Assembly (NCBI RefSeq): GCF_001625325.1
Contig: NZ_JRQQ01000003.1
Span: forward strand, 1 to 64,000
DNA length: 64,000 nucleotides
Source of the DNA: Croceicoccus estronivorus
GTDB taxonomy: Bacteria; Pseudomonadota; Alphaproteobacteria; Sphingomonadales; Sphingomonadaceae
Direction: 5' to 3'
Below, piece after piece: positions 18,034-25,613 of the stretch. The position numbers and the translations under genes were made by a program. Each line of letters opens with the position of its first letter. Position 1 is the stretch's first letter. The notes under the pieces are model-generated. The model was given only the letters and a program-made list of their open reading frames with translations, was not told the origin of the DNA and ran no database searches.

Positions 18034-18578
18034 ACGAGCCTCGTCTTGCACCATGGCCGCCAGAGGGCGGTGACGGCGGCAGGCGGTGTGTGTGGGCCAC
18101 CGGCACTGGTGCGGTCGCGGTAAAGCTCTGCGGCGAGGCGGACGATACCGTGGCGCAGGGCAGCGGGCAGAGTGGCCCAGTCAGGTGCGATGCCGCCAAT
18201 GAAGCGCACTGCGATGCGGACCAGTGCCGGCGATCGGGCCACGCGCACGCGTGCGCCGCCTGCGAAATCGAGGTCGATGGCCATGCGTTCCGGCGCGAGA
18301 GGGCTGCGCGTTCCGTCCGGTGCAATCGCCTCGACAGCGGTGATTGCCTGCACCGGGGAGGTGGCGAGCCCCTGCCAGTTGCCGCTGGCAGGCAGAATTT
18401 CCTCGCAGGCGGTTTCCAGAGGCATCTGTCCGGTAAAGCCCTCGCACAGGTCGAGCGATGCGTGCAGCAGCCGTTCCAGCGGCGGGTCTTCGGCGGTTGT
18501 CGTGATGGCCAGCCAGTCTTTCAGTTCGTCAAGCGCGGCTGGAGGCAATGTGGCAGGCGAGAGGATCGTCCGCTGCAT
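18030..18578 (-). CDS. GTA head-tail connector protein (g6-like, phiE125 gp8 family)
   Basis: A 182-residue connector of the phage gp6/phiE125 gp8 type: an N-terminal helical DNA-packaging connector region (ALDELKDWLAI, then LERLLHASLDLCEGFTGQ) and a later GIAPDWATLPAALRHGIVRLAAELY helix pair. It sits under the portal ring in the particle. The ATG at 18578 (MQRTILSPATLPP) starts 72 bases after the capsid stop, beyond a large hairpin. Confidence 0.88.
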   Translation of the reverse strand: MQRTILSPATLPPAALDELKDWLAITTTAEDPPLERLLHASLDLCEGFTGQMPLETACEEILPASGNWQGLATSPVQAITAVEAIAPDGTRSPLAPERMAIDLDFAGGARVRVARSPALVRIAVRFIGGIAPDWATLPAALRHGIVRLAAELYRDRTSAGGPHTPPAAVTALWRPWCKTRLV

Positions 18579-18620
18579 CGGGGGTTTCCTTTGCGGTGGG
18601 TTCGTGGGGGGCGGTGCGAG

Positions 18621-18650
18621 GCAGCACACGCGACGGGGCGCGTGCGCTGC
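18621..18650 (-). other. Hairpin between capsid and connector genes
   Basis: A 12-pair stem with one mismatch (18621-18632 with 18639-18650) and a six-base loop, beginning nine bases after the capsid stop. There is no T-run, so it is more likely a 3' stabilising or processing structure than an intrinsic terminator. Confidence 0.6.
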
Positions 18651-18658
18651 CCGCGCGC

Positions 18659-19804
18659 TTATGCTTCCTCTTCGATCTGCAGCAGCTTGATCGCCGTGCT
18701 GTCCAGCACCTGCCCGCCGACGCGGCGGGTGGCATAGAAATGGACGAACGGCTTGTTGGTGAACGGGTCGCGCAGGATCGTGGTCGCGCTGCGTTCCGCG
18801 ATCAGATAGCCGGCCCGGAAATTGCCGAAGGCGATCGGAACATTGCCTGCGGCGATATCGGGCATGTCTTCCGCTTCGACCACCGGATAGCCCAGCAGCC
18901 GGTCCGGCTGGCCTTCGACAAGCCCCGGTTGCCACAGGAAAGCGCCGTCCGCGGTCTTGAGCTTGCGCACTTCGGCCAGAGTGGCGGAATTCATGACCCA
19001 GCTTGCCCCCTGGCGGTGCCCGGCCTTCATCGTGTGGACGAGGTCGATCAGCACGATTTCCATCATCGTGCCGAGCGTGTTCGCATCGCTGCTCGCCACA
19101 TATTGCAGTGTGCCGAACGGGCGTGTCGCGTCACTTGCGAGAGAACGGGGCGCGTTCAGAAAGCCGAGTGGCTGATTGACACCGGTGCCGTTGATGAAGG
19201 CAGCCCCTTCGGCGCGGGCGAACTCCATCGCCACTTCGCTGGCCAGCCAGCTTTCGAGATCGAATGCCGCATCGTCCAGCATCGCCTGACTGGCCGCCGG
19301 ATTGGCGTAGAGTTCGCCGGAAGGCGGTGACACTTCCGCGAATTGCGGCGTGCCGGTTTCAGGACGGGCCGCCGTTTCGCTGACCCAGCCGGAAGCGGTG
19401 CCGCCAGTGGCGACCAGCTTGCGATAGCCTGCGCTGCCCACCTGAACCACCTGGGCGAGATTGCGGATCGGGCTGATCTGCTTCATCTCGCTGGCGATCA
19501 GGGCGTCGATTTCGCGCGGGACGGCATAACCGCCATCGCCCGGTGCTGCGCCGTTGAGCGATTTCACTTCACTCTCGCGGCCCTGGCGCAAATAGCCATC
19601 GACGAAGCCTTTCACTTCGACGCTGCCGTGCAGGCCGCCCAGCACGGGCCGGGCGGCGGCGCGGCTGACGCGGTCGAGCCGGGCCTTCACTTCGTCAACG
19701 TCAGAACGCAGGACAGTGATGGCCTTTTCGGCCGTATCCTGCCGCGCGACGATGTCGAACGATGCGGCGAGGACTTCGGTTTCGTTTTCCAGTTCCATAT
19801 CCAT
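18659..19804 (-). CDS. GTA major capsid protein (g5-like, HK97 fold)
   Basis: A 381-residue HK97-type capsid protein. Residues 1-60 form a charged helical scaffolding-like segment that the protease should remove; the capsid core begins near DGGYAVPREIDALI and ends with the typical VHFYATRRVGGQVLDSTAIKLLQI. The start MDMELENETE at 19804 follows AAGGTGA at good spacing and is the sensible end of a longer open frame. The gene is bracketed by strong hairpins, unlike any other gene in the cluster. Confidence 0.95.
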   Translation of the reverse strand: MDMELENETEVLAASFDIVARQDTAEKAITVLRSDVDEVKARLDRVSRAAARPVLGGLHGSVEVKGFVDGYLRQGRESEVKSLNGAAPGDGGYAVPREIDALIASEMKQISPIRNLAQVVQVGSAGYRKLVATGGTASGWVSETAARPETGTPQFAEVSPPSGELYANPAASQAMLDDAAFDLESWLASEVAMEFARAEGAAFINGTGVNQPLGFLNAPRSLASDATRPFGTLQYVASSDANTLGTMMEIVLIDLVHTMKAGHRQGASWVMNSATLAEVRKLKTADGAFLWQPGLVEGQPDRLLGYPVVEAEDMPDIAAGNVPIAFGNFRAGYLIAERSATTILRDPFTNKPFVHFYATRRVGGQVLDSTAIKLLQIEEEA

Positions 19805-19855
19805 CGGGCAGTCACCTTTCTTGAGGGGGGATTGGTCTTGAGGGGATCGGGCACG

Positions 19856-19881
19856 AAAAAAGCCGCCGGAGCGGCGGCTTT
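19856..19881 (-). terminator. Intrinsic terminator-like hairpin inside the GTA cluster
   Basis: On the minus strand a perfect nine-pair stem (AAAGCCGCC with GGCGGCTTT) and five-base loop runs straight into six T residues. It lies 24 bases after the protease stop and about 50 bases before the capsid start, so it faces the direction of GTA transcription in the middle of the cluster. Confidence 0.8.
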
Positions 19882-19904
19882 CGGTGAATGAGTGGGGCAG
19901 GGAT

Positions 19905-20342
19905 TCAGCGGACGAGGTGGACGCGCGCGCCATGCTGCATCGGATGCGTGACAAGGCTGATTTCGAATAGTTCGAGATCTTCCAGCAAGCGCCCGCGCGG
20001 CACCGGCCAGTGGCGGCACACGCGATAGCCGAAGCTCAGCCCGCAGATAGTCCGCCGATGCAGGGCGGCGGCGGCGCGGCTGGCGGGCTGGTCGATCCGG
20101 GCGATGACCTGCAACCCGCGCGCATCTTCGCCAGCATGTTCGACCCAGCCGATCCGACAGCCGGGCCGATGCTGCCAGAACAGGGGCAGGGGGCCCAGCC
20201 GCCCAGTGGCCCGTTCGCGCAGAGTCCGGGCGAAAGCGCCCTTGCGGATCGTATCGCCGCCGCCGTCCCTTATACCGAACAGCGCCGCATATCCGGCAAG
20301 CCGCAACGGCGTGCAGGCGGTATCCCGGTGCGTGCCAGTCAT
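19905..20342 (-). CDS. GTA prohead protease (g4-like, HK97 family)
   Basis: A 145-residue HK97-type serine protease that matures the procapsid. Seen: GYAALFGIRDGGGDTIRKGAF at the head, interrupted by the family's conserved turn, LPLFWQHRPGCRIGWVEHA with the likely catalytic histidine, and RTICGLSFGYRV with the serine. ATG at 20342 overlaps the preceding stop by ATGA; an ATG six bases upstream is an alternative. Confidence 0.9.
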   Translation of the reverse strand: MTGTHRDTACTPLRLAGYAALFGIRDGGGDTIRKGAFARTLRERATGRLGPLPLFWQHRPGCRIGWVEHAGEDARGLQVIARIDQPASRAAAALHRRTICGLSFGYRVCRHWPVPRGRLLEDLELFEISLVTHPMQHGARVHLVR

Positions 20343-20647
20343 CGCCATATCCCGCCGGGTGCGATGCGAAACACGATACCGATCAGCAGGAGGGCGAGCA
20401 GGCCGCGCACGGTCCAGTCCACTGCCGCGCGCCATGCGCTGGCCTTGGCATCGCGCCAAGCCTGTAACAGTTCGCGCAACTCGTCGATGTCCTGCTGTGC
20501 GTCCGCGTCGGCCAGGCCCAGCCGAGCCAACGTGCGCGCGGCACCCAGTTCGCTGGCTTCTTCGACCACGGCGCGCAGCGTGACGAGATCGCCGCCATCG
20601 GCCTGCGCCTGCGCGACCAGCCGCGCGAGCATGTCTTCTCCGTTCAT
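20339..20647 (-). CDS. Small membrane-anchored GTA protein (g3.5 position, DUF6127-like)
   Basis: A 102-residue protein between portal and protease. An Ala/Glu-rich helical N-terminal part (DMLARLVAQAQADGGDLVTL at its start) is followed by a single hydrophobic segment near residues 79-96 (VRGLLALLLIGIVFRIA). It resembles DUF6127 proteins, which I associate with sphingomonad GTA clusters. RcGTA has an uncharacterised g3.5 in this place. Its ATG overlaps the portal stop as TAATG. A membrane segment in a particle cluster is notable. Confidence 0.75.
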   Translation of the reverse strand: MNGEDMLARLVAQAQADGGDLVTLRAVVEEASELGAARTLARLGLADADAQQDIDELRELLQAWRDAKASAWRAAVDWTVRGLLALLLIGIVFRIAPGGIWR

Positions 20648-21801
20648 TACGTGTCTCCTTTCGGGGTGAGGCCCAACAGGGCGCGTTTTTCATTAGGATC
20701 GAGGAAATCGGCGGCGGATATTTGCGTCCACAGCCGTTCACGGTCTTCGGCCAGTGCGGGAACCCGGTCGAGATCGACCGCGATCCGCGCATCGGGAAAC
20801 CAGGGGGCGAGCCCTTCGCGCAAGGCGCCGAGGATCTTGCCTGCCAGCGGCAGCAGCGTCAGGCGCCAGAGCGCGCGGTTCGCCTCGCGATAATTGGCGT
20901 AGGTGTTGTCCCCCGGCAGACCGAGCAGCATCGGCGGCACCCCGAATGCAAGCGCAATGTCCCGCGCGGCGGCGGCTTTCAGTTCGGCGAAGTCCATGTC
21001 CGCCGGGCTTAGCGACAGCGATTGCCAGGTCAGCCCGCCTTCCAGCAGCATGGGCCTGCCGGCGTTGGGCTGCCCGGCAAAGGCATCGGCCAGTTCGTGG
21101 CGCAGGCGGGCGAACTGATCGGGGGACAGCGTCCCACCGTCGCCGGTGTCGTAAACCAGCGCGCCGGATGGCCGCGCCGCGTTTTCCAGCAAGGACCGGT
21201 TCCACGCGCTTGCGGCGTTGTGGATCGCCACGGCCTGTTCGGCAGCGGCAAGGCATCCGGCGCCATAATGGTCGTCCGCCGGGTGGAAGCCTTTCAGGTG
21301 GATGACACCGGGCCATCCGTCTTCATCCTCCAGCGGCAGAGTCACCGTGTGCTCGCCCACGCGATAGCGGAACGCGGCGGGCCATCCGTCTGGGCCGGGC
21401 TGGATCGCGACCCGTTCCGGCCGCAGGGCAAACAGTTCGACCGGCCTGCCGCGTCCGTCCTTCATGATCTGGACGAAGCCATTGCCGTGCAGCAGCAACT
21501 GCGCTGCCAGCGTTTCCAGCAGCGACTGCCCCGCGCTGCTGGCCCCGACCAGCGTGAGCAGGTCGGCATCGCCGGACGCCAGAGGCGCGCTGGCGACCCC
21601 TTCGGCCACCAGCCGGACGGCCCGCTGGGCGACCGGATTGTCGATGAAGGCCCGCGTGACCGACCGGCAATATTCGTATGGGGGAAACGAGGGGCCGGGA
21701 TCGTGCGCATATTGCCAGGGTGAGACGAAACCGCGGGCCAACGGCACGCGATCGCCCCCGCCGCCCTTGAAGGCGGAGGCAAGGGTGGAGAGGAAGGACA
21801 T
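20647..21801 (-). CDS. GTA portal protein (g3-like, HK97 family)
   Basis: A 384-residue HK97-family portal protein forming the dodecameric DNA entry ring of the head. Seen: PPYEYCRSVTRAFIDNPVAQR, the LLHGNGFVQI strand, and the crown region FGVPPMLLGLPGDNTYANYRE that is diagnostic for this family. The frame is intact, and the start at 21801 lies 42 bases after the terminase stop. Confidence 0.95.
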   Translation of the reverse strand: MSFLSTLASAFKGGGGDRVPLARGFVSPWQYAHDPGPSFPPYEYCRSVTRAFIDNPVAQRAVRLVAEGVASAPLASGDADLLTLVGASSAGQSLLETLAAQLLLHGNGFVQIMKDGRGRPVELFALRPERVAIQPGPDGWPAAFRYRVGEHTVTLPLEDEDGWPGVIHLKGFHPADDHYGAGCLAAAEQAVAIHNAASAWNRSLLENAARPSGALVYDTGDGGTLSPDQFARLRHELADAFAGQPNAGRPMLLEGGLTWQSLSLSPADMDFAELKAAAARDIALAFGVPPMLLGLPGDNTYANYREANRALWRLTLLPLAGKILGALREGLAPWFPDARIAVDLDRVPALAEDRERLWTQISAADFLDPNEKRALLGLTPKGDT

Positions 21802-21843
21802 GGGGTTCCTTTCAAAAATGTACGGTTCGGTTGGAGGGCGGCG

Positions 21844-23205
21844 TTACATCCGCATCACGCGCGGTTCGCTGCGCCGGGAAAGCATCAGTTCGGTCATTGC
21901 CCATACCAGGGCGTCGGCCCGGTCGGGGCTGTGGCCCGGCCCGTGATAGGCCCCGCCGGCCATGATCCCGCAGAGCTGGTCCTCCAGCCGGGGAAACAGC
22001 CCGCAGTGCCGCACGCGCCCGGATTCGTAGAGCGCGGCGACAGGCTCTGCACGAGCGGCCTTGCCCCTGCTGGCATGGACCAGCCGGACGGGCATCGCGC
22101 AATCGGCGGCGCGTAGCACGGATTCGACCATCGCCCCGCCCTGATTGGCTTCCGCCACCACGCGATCGGCTTGCCATGCCGCGGCAGTGGCCGCGACCGC
22201 GCGGGCCCACCGTTCGGGGCCTGCCTTGTCGACGGAGGCATCGGCCATCACGCGGCCTATGCCGTCCTCGCCCAGTGCGACCGCGACGATGCCGCATTCG
22301 TCGCCATGCGCGCTGGCCGGTGGGTCGACCGCGACCACCACCCGCCGCGCGGGCGGGGGTGAGGCGGCTTCCCGGCAGCGTTCGAGCAAGGCGCGGGTCC
22401 ATAGCGCGCCTTCGATATCGGTCAGCAGCTCGCCGCCCAGTTCCTGCCGCCCGAGAGCGGTGCCGTCGAATTCACATTGCATCGCGGCGAGGAACGGCGT
22501 GGGCAGATTGGCCCGATTGGCAAAAGTCGAACCACGGCAGACGGCGGTTTCGCCATCCTTCTCACCTGCCAGCAGCCGGTGCAGCAACGGCGTGGCGCGC
22601 GGAGTCGTAGTGGCGGCGGCGCGTGGATCGTCGCCCAGTCGCAGGCCGAGCTGGAGATTGTCCCACGCGCGCATCGCGCGGTTTCCGGCCATGTCCCATT
22701 TGCCGATTTCGTCGCACCACGCGTGGCTGTGCTGCGGCCCGCGGAGGCTCTCCGGCTCTGCCGCGGAATAGAGGAAGGCCTGTGCGCCATTGGGCCATGT
22801 CAGCCGTTTCAGGGATGGTTCGAACAGCGGGCGGGAGGCAGGGGAACAACAGGCGAGAATGCCGCTTTCGCCTTCCACCATGACAGCGCGCGCTTCCGCC
22901 AGCGAAGCGGCGACCAGCGCAATGCGCGCGGTGGGGCAGGCGCGGGCGATCTGGCGGACCCATTCCGCGCCGCTGCGGGTCTTGCCGAACCCGCGCCCGG
23001 CACAGACGAGCCAGGTGCGCCACGCACCGGCAGGCGGCAATTGCTCGGGCCTGGCCCATTGTTCCCAGTGCCACCGTATCGCGTCGCACTGGGCGGTATC
23101 CAGCGTGGCGAGGAAATCGGCCTGCTGCGGCGAATCGAGCGTGGTGAACCATCCGGCGCGTTCATCATCGGCCGGCATGGGTACCGGTCCCGCTGGCGCG
23201 GCCAT
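21844..23205 (-). CDS. GTA large terminase subunit (g2-like)
   Basis: The packaging motor: an N-terminal ATPase with Walker A CAGRGFGKTRSG (Lys75) and Walker B ending in HAWCDE, and a C-terminal RNase H-like nuclease with acidic residues in VVVAVDPPASAHGDE, MVESVLRAAD and SPDRADALVWA. In GTAs it packages headfuls of host DNA without sequence choice. 453 residues from the first ATG; an ATG at 23178 would shorten it by nine and reduce overlap with g1 from 41 to 14 bases. Confidence 0.95.
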   Translation of the reverse strand: MAAPAGPVPMPADDERAGWFTTLDSPQQADFLATLDTAQCDAIRWHWEQWARPEQLPPAGAWRTWLVCAGRGFGKTRSGAEWVRQIARACPTARIALVAASLAEARAVMVEGESGILACCSPASRPLFEPSLKRLTWPNGAQAFLYSAAEPESLRGPQHSHAWCDEIGKWDMAGNRAMRAWDNLQLGLRLGDDPRAAATTTPRATPLLHRLLAGEKDGETAVCRGSTFANRANLPTPFLAAMQCEFDGTALGRQELGGELLTDIEGALWTRALLERCREAASPPPARRVVVAVDPPASAHGDECGIVAVALGEDGIGRVMADASVDKAGPERWARAVAATAAAWQADRVVAEANQGGAMVESVLRAADCAMPVRLVHASRGKAARAEPVAALYESGRVRHCGLFPRLEDQLCGIMAGGAYHGPGHSPDRADALVWAMTELMLSRRSEPRVMRM

Positions 23206-23665
23206 CCGTCAGCAGGCGGGCGGCTGCCTGCTCGCGGGATCGCATGGCGTCGATCCTGGCATTGATCGAGGCGATGATCTCTGCCTCGCTTTCCATCGAC
23301 TGACGGCCGCGTTCCTTGCCCACCGCCTCCCGGTGCGCGGCCAGCACGCGCAGGGCCGTGGCGGCATCGAACTTGCGCTCGGCGCCGCCAGCGCCCGATT
23401 CCCCCAACCTGCCGGTGCGCAACCAGCAGAGCAGGTCCATTTCGAGATTGTCGTACCCTTCGCACAGGGCAGTGAACCAGCGCCGCCTGAACTCCGCGTC
23501 CTCGCGCCGGATCTTGTAAACCCAGCCAGTGCTGATCCGCGCGGCCCGTGCGGCGGCGGCCACGTTGGAGGTTTCGCCCAATGCGGCGATGAAAGTGTCG
23601 CGCCAGTCTCTGGGCGTGCGGGATCGACGGCGCGCAGAGGCCGCGCCGGATGGCGGTTGGGTCAT
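23165..23665 (-). CDS. GTA small terminase-like protein (g1-like)
   Basis: First gene of the cluster, 166 residues. It has an N-terminal helix-turn-helix (NVAAAARAARISTGWVYKI, residues about 34-52), a central part with YDNLEMDLLCWLRTG, and a helical C-terminus, as in the RcGTA small terminase. In RcGTA this protein has weak specific DNA binding, consistent with near-random packaging. MTQPPSG at 23665 is chosen as start because AAAGGA precedes it; the longer frame begins within the promoter-like region. Confidence 0.87.
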   Translation of the reverse strand: MTQPPSGAASARRRSRTPRDWRDTFIAALGETSNVAAAARAARISTGWVYKIRREDAEFRRRWFTALCEGYDNLEMDLLCWLRTGRLGESGAGGAERKFDAATALRVLAAHREAVGKERGRQSMESEAEIIASINARIDAMRSREQAAARLLTDGRASGTGTHAGR

Positions 23666-23730
23666 GGTGGATGTCCTTTGAGGGGGAAGGGGCGTTTGCA
23701 GCCCGACTCGCTTTATCGCGATGTTCTGCT

Positions 23731-23777
23731 TCACTAACCAAATAGCGTTACGATGTCAATATAAAAGTGCCAAATAG
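23731..23777 (-). promoter_or_regulatory. Candidate GTA promoter with paired CTATTTGG repeats
   Basis: On the minus strand a perfect TTGACA (23754-23759) is followed after 17 bases by TAGTGA (23731-23736). The octamer CTATTTGG occurs twice in the same direction, at 23770-23777 upstream of the -35 and at 23738-23745 directly before the -10, exactly 32 bases apart (about three helix turns). The region is far more AT-rich than its surroundings. A GANTC site lies at 23705-23709. No full CtrA site is visible. Confidence 0.6.
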
Positions 23778-23895
23778 GTTAAATGCTTTCCGGTTGCGGG
23801 CCGGGCGGGGCTGAATTAGAGGGCAGGGAACCTTCGCGCCGGTATCGCGCGGGGCGAAGCGGCGCGGCGTTGCAGGGCCGCAGACCCATTACTGG

Positions 23896-23928
23896 ATTGC
23901 CGCGCGGCCTGTCCCGGCCGCCCGCAAT
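23896..23928. repeat. Palindromic intergenic repeat
   Basis: An inverted repeat (ATTGC-N4-CGGCC, a short loop, GGCCG-N3-GCAAT) flanked by CTGG on one side and GACG on the other, just before the YqaA gene. The outline CTGGATTGC...GCAATGACG resembles short palindromes scattered between genes in many proteobacteria. The rest of 23735-23952 holds no gene that I can see. Confidence 0.45.
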
Positions 23929-23952
23929 GACGATTGTGGAGTTGGACAAGGC

Positions 23953-24597
23953 ATGGGTTGGTTGCGGCGGTTGTACGAATGGACCATGGCCAAGGCGGCC
24001 CACCCCCATGCGGAATGGTGGCTGGCCCTGATCGGCTTTGCCGAATCGAGCTTCTTCCCCATTCCACCGCACCCGCTGCTGGGCCTGATGTGCCTTGCCG
24101 AACCGAAAAAGGCCGTCCGCTTCGCCCTGATTCTCACTGTCGCATCGGTGATGGGCGGGCTGTTCGGTTACGCGATCGGCTATTTCCTGTACGAATCGCT
24201 GGGCGCGGCGATCATATCCGGGCTGGGCCTGACGGACAGCTTCCCCAAGGCGGCGTGTTATCTCAAGGAATACGACTGGGAAGTGGTGCTGCTCGCCGGG
24301 GCGACGCCGGTGCCGTTCAAGCTGCTGACGATCACGGCCGGGTTCATCGAAATGGCCCTGATCCCGTTCCTGCTCGCCAGCATTGTCGGGCGGGGCATGA
24401 CCTTCATGGCGGTAGGCGTGCTGTTCCGCCTGTTCGGGGTGCGGATCAAGGCGATCATCGACAAGTACCTTGGCCTTGTGACTGCCGGTTTCGTCGTTCT
24501 CCTGGTTGGCGGTTTCCTGGCGATTTCGCTGCTCGGCGGCGGCGGGGAAAAGGCGCGCGACAAGTGCGAGACGGCAACGATGGAATCGTTGCGCTGA
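23953..24597 (+). CDS. YqaA/DedA-type membrane protein (VTT domain)
   Basis: A 214-residue inner membrane protein with four to five hydrophobic segments and a VTT/SNARE-associated domain: AESSFFPIPPHPLLG near residue 30 and the re-entrant GATPVPFKLLTITAGF near residue 115, with the family's G-x-x-P-x-P-x-K core. Relatives are linked to phospholipid flipping and membrane homeostasis. GGAG precedes the ATG at 10 bases. It is convergent with the dioxygenase gene. Confidence 0.88.
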   Translation: MGWLRRLYEWTMAKAAHPHAEWWLALIGFAESSFFPIPPHPLLGLMCLAEPKKAVRFALILTVASVMGGLFGYAIGYFLYESLGAAIISGLGLTDSFPKAACYLKEYDWEVVLLAGATPVPFKLLTITAGFIEMALIPFLLASIVGRGMTFMAVGVLFRLFGVRIKAIIDKYLGLVTAGFVVLLVGGFLAISLLGGGGEKARDKCETATMESLR

Positions 24598-24627
24598 CGC
24601 AAGCCGCGCGCCGGGGCGTGCCCGCGG

Positions 24628-25506
24628 CTAAAGCAATCCTTCCTCGATCAGGTCCAGCGGATTGCGCCAGTCCACGGCACCCAGGAACCCGCCGTTCACT
24701 TCGATCCCGTCATGCAGCGCGTAACCCAGGATCGCCTGCTGTTCGCGCGGCAATGTCCGCGCCAGTTCCAGCGGGGTGCTGAGATAATTGTTGTCCTCGC
24801 TGCGCAGCCAGCCGAGGCAATAGCTGAGATGCATGCCGCGGCGGCGCAGGTCGGTCCGGTTTTCCCCGCCCGCATGCAAAGTCGATCCGAGATAGAACAC
24901 GGCGTCACCTGGTTCGAGTTCGGCGGCCACGACCTCTTCCGGGCAGGGCTGGCGGTCCTTGTCCCAGGTGTGGCTGCCCGGCACGATCAATGTCGCGCCC
25001 ATTTCCGGCGTGAACGGGCCCAGCGCGATCATGGTGGCGAATTCCAGCGGGAAATCGAGCCGGGGCAGATAGGGCCATATCCCGTCGTCACGGTGGAAGA
25101 TCTGCGCTTTCGCGCCGGGGCCGCGATCCATCACATCTGCGAAATTGAGCTGATAGGTGGCGCAGTTGGGGCGCAGCAGCCGTTCGCACTGGCCCATCAG
25201 TACCGGGTGGCACAGCACGTCGCGGCGGAACACGGCGGACTTGCCCGCCATTCCGGCCAGATGCCGGGTCTGCGGCCCGAAGAACTGAGTCACCGCGTCG
25301 TTCATGTATGTGCGGGCGGACGCGTCGTGCGCGTCGAGACAGTCGAGACAGCTGTCTATTTCCCGGTTGAAAGCGTCGATCGTCTCGCGGCCCAGCACAT
25401 TGCGGACGATCACCGCCCCATCGGCCAGAATACGGTTGGAAATGGCGCTGGCATCGTCGCTCGCATCGAATGCGGCGATGCGGACCCGTTCGGCTTGCAT
25501 GTTCAT
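24628..25506 (-). CDS. Phytanoyl-CoA dioxygenase family protein
   Basis: A 292-residue Fe(II)/2-oxoglutarate-dependent oxygenase. The iron triad is seen as His138-x-Asp140 (FHRDDG) and distal His211 (STLHAGGENRT); Arg residues shortly after (221-223) can bind 2-oxoglutarate. Double-stranded beta-helix strands surround them. The start at 25506 has GGAGGAGAGG upstream. It is divergent from a tetR-type gene 107 bases away, so it is probably the target of that regulator. The substrate is unknown. Confidence 0.88.
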   Translation of the reverse strand: MNMQAERVRIAAFDASDDASAISNRILADGAVIVRNVLGRETIDAFNREIDSCLDCLDAHDASARTYMNDAVTQFFGPQTRHLAGMAGKSAVFRRDVLCHPVLMGQCERLLRPNCATYQLNFADVMDRGPGAKAQIFHRDDGIWPYLPRLDFPLEFATMIALGPFTPEMGATLIVPGSHTWDKDRQPCPEEVVAAELEPGDAVFYLGSTLHAGGENRTDLRRRGMHLSYCLGWLRSEDNNYLSTPLELARTLPREQQAILGYALHDGIEVNGGFLGAVDWRNPLDLIEEGLL

Positions 25507-25613
25507 TGCCCTCTCCTCCATAGCTATCCTCGGATGCATGGTTAGCGGGCCGGATGGGCTGGCACAGCCCACGGGAACCGGCGGGTCCGCCCCGCGCCGC
25601 AGGGAGGGAAGGT

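Larger units (their letters stand above)
9626..23759 (-). other. Gene transfer agent (GTA) structural gene cluster
   Basis: About 14 kb of minus-strand genes follow the order of the RcGTA structural block: g1 small terminase, g2 large terminase, g3 portal, g3.5, g4 protease, g5 capsid, g6 and g7 adaptors, g8 tail terminator, g9 tube, g10 and g10.1 chaperones, g11 tape measure, g12 distal tail, g13 hub, g14 peptidase, g15 host-specificity protein, then a DUF2793 gene. Most neighbours overlap by ATGA or lie a few bases apart. Every frame is intact and base composition matches the flanks. There is no integrase, repressor, replication or lysis gene and no visible attachment site, which argues for a domesticated GTA and not a prophage. 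Regulators such as gafA are not in this window. Confidence 0.93.

Noticed and set aside
9626-23759. GTA block considered as an active prophage
   Set aside because: No integrase, repressor, replication, lysis genes or att repeats seen; host-like composition and RcGTA order.
23735-23952. CtrA binding site at the GTA promoter
   Set aside because: Single TTAA half-sites occur but no TTAA-N7-TTAA with fewer than two mismatches was found.
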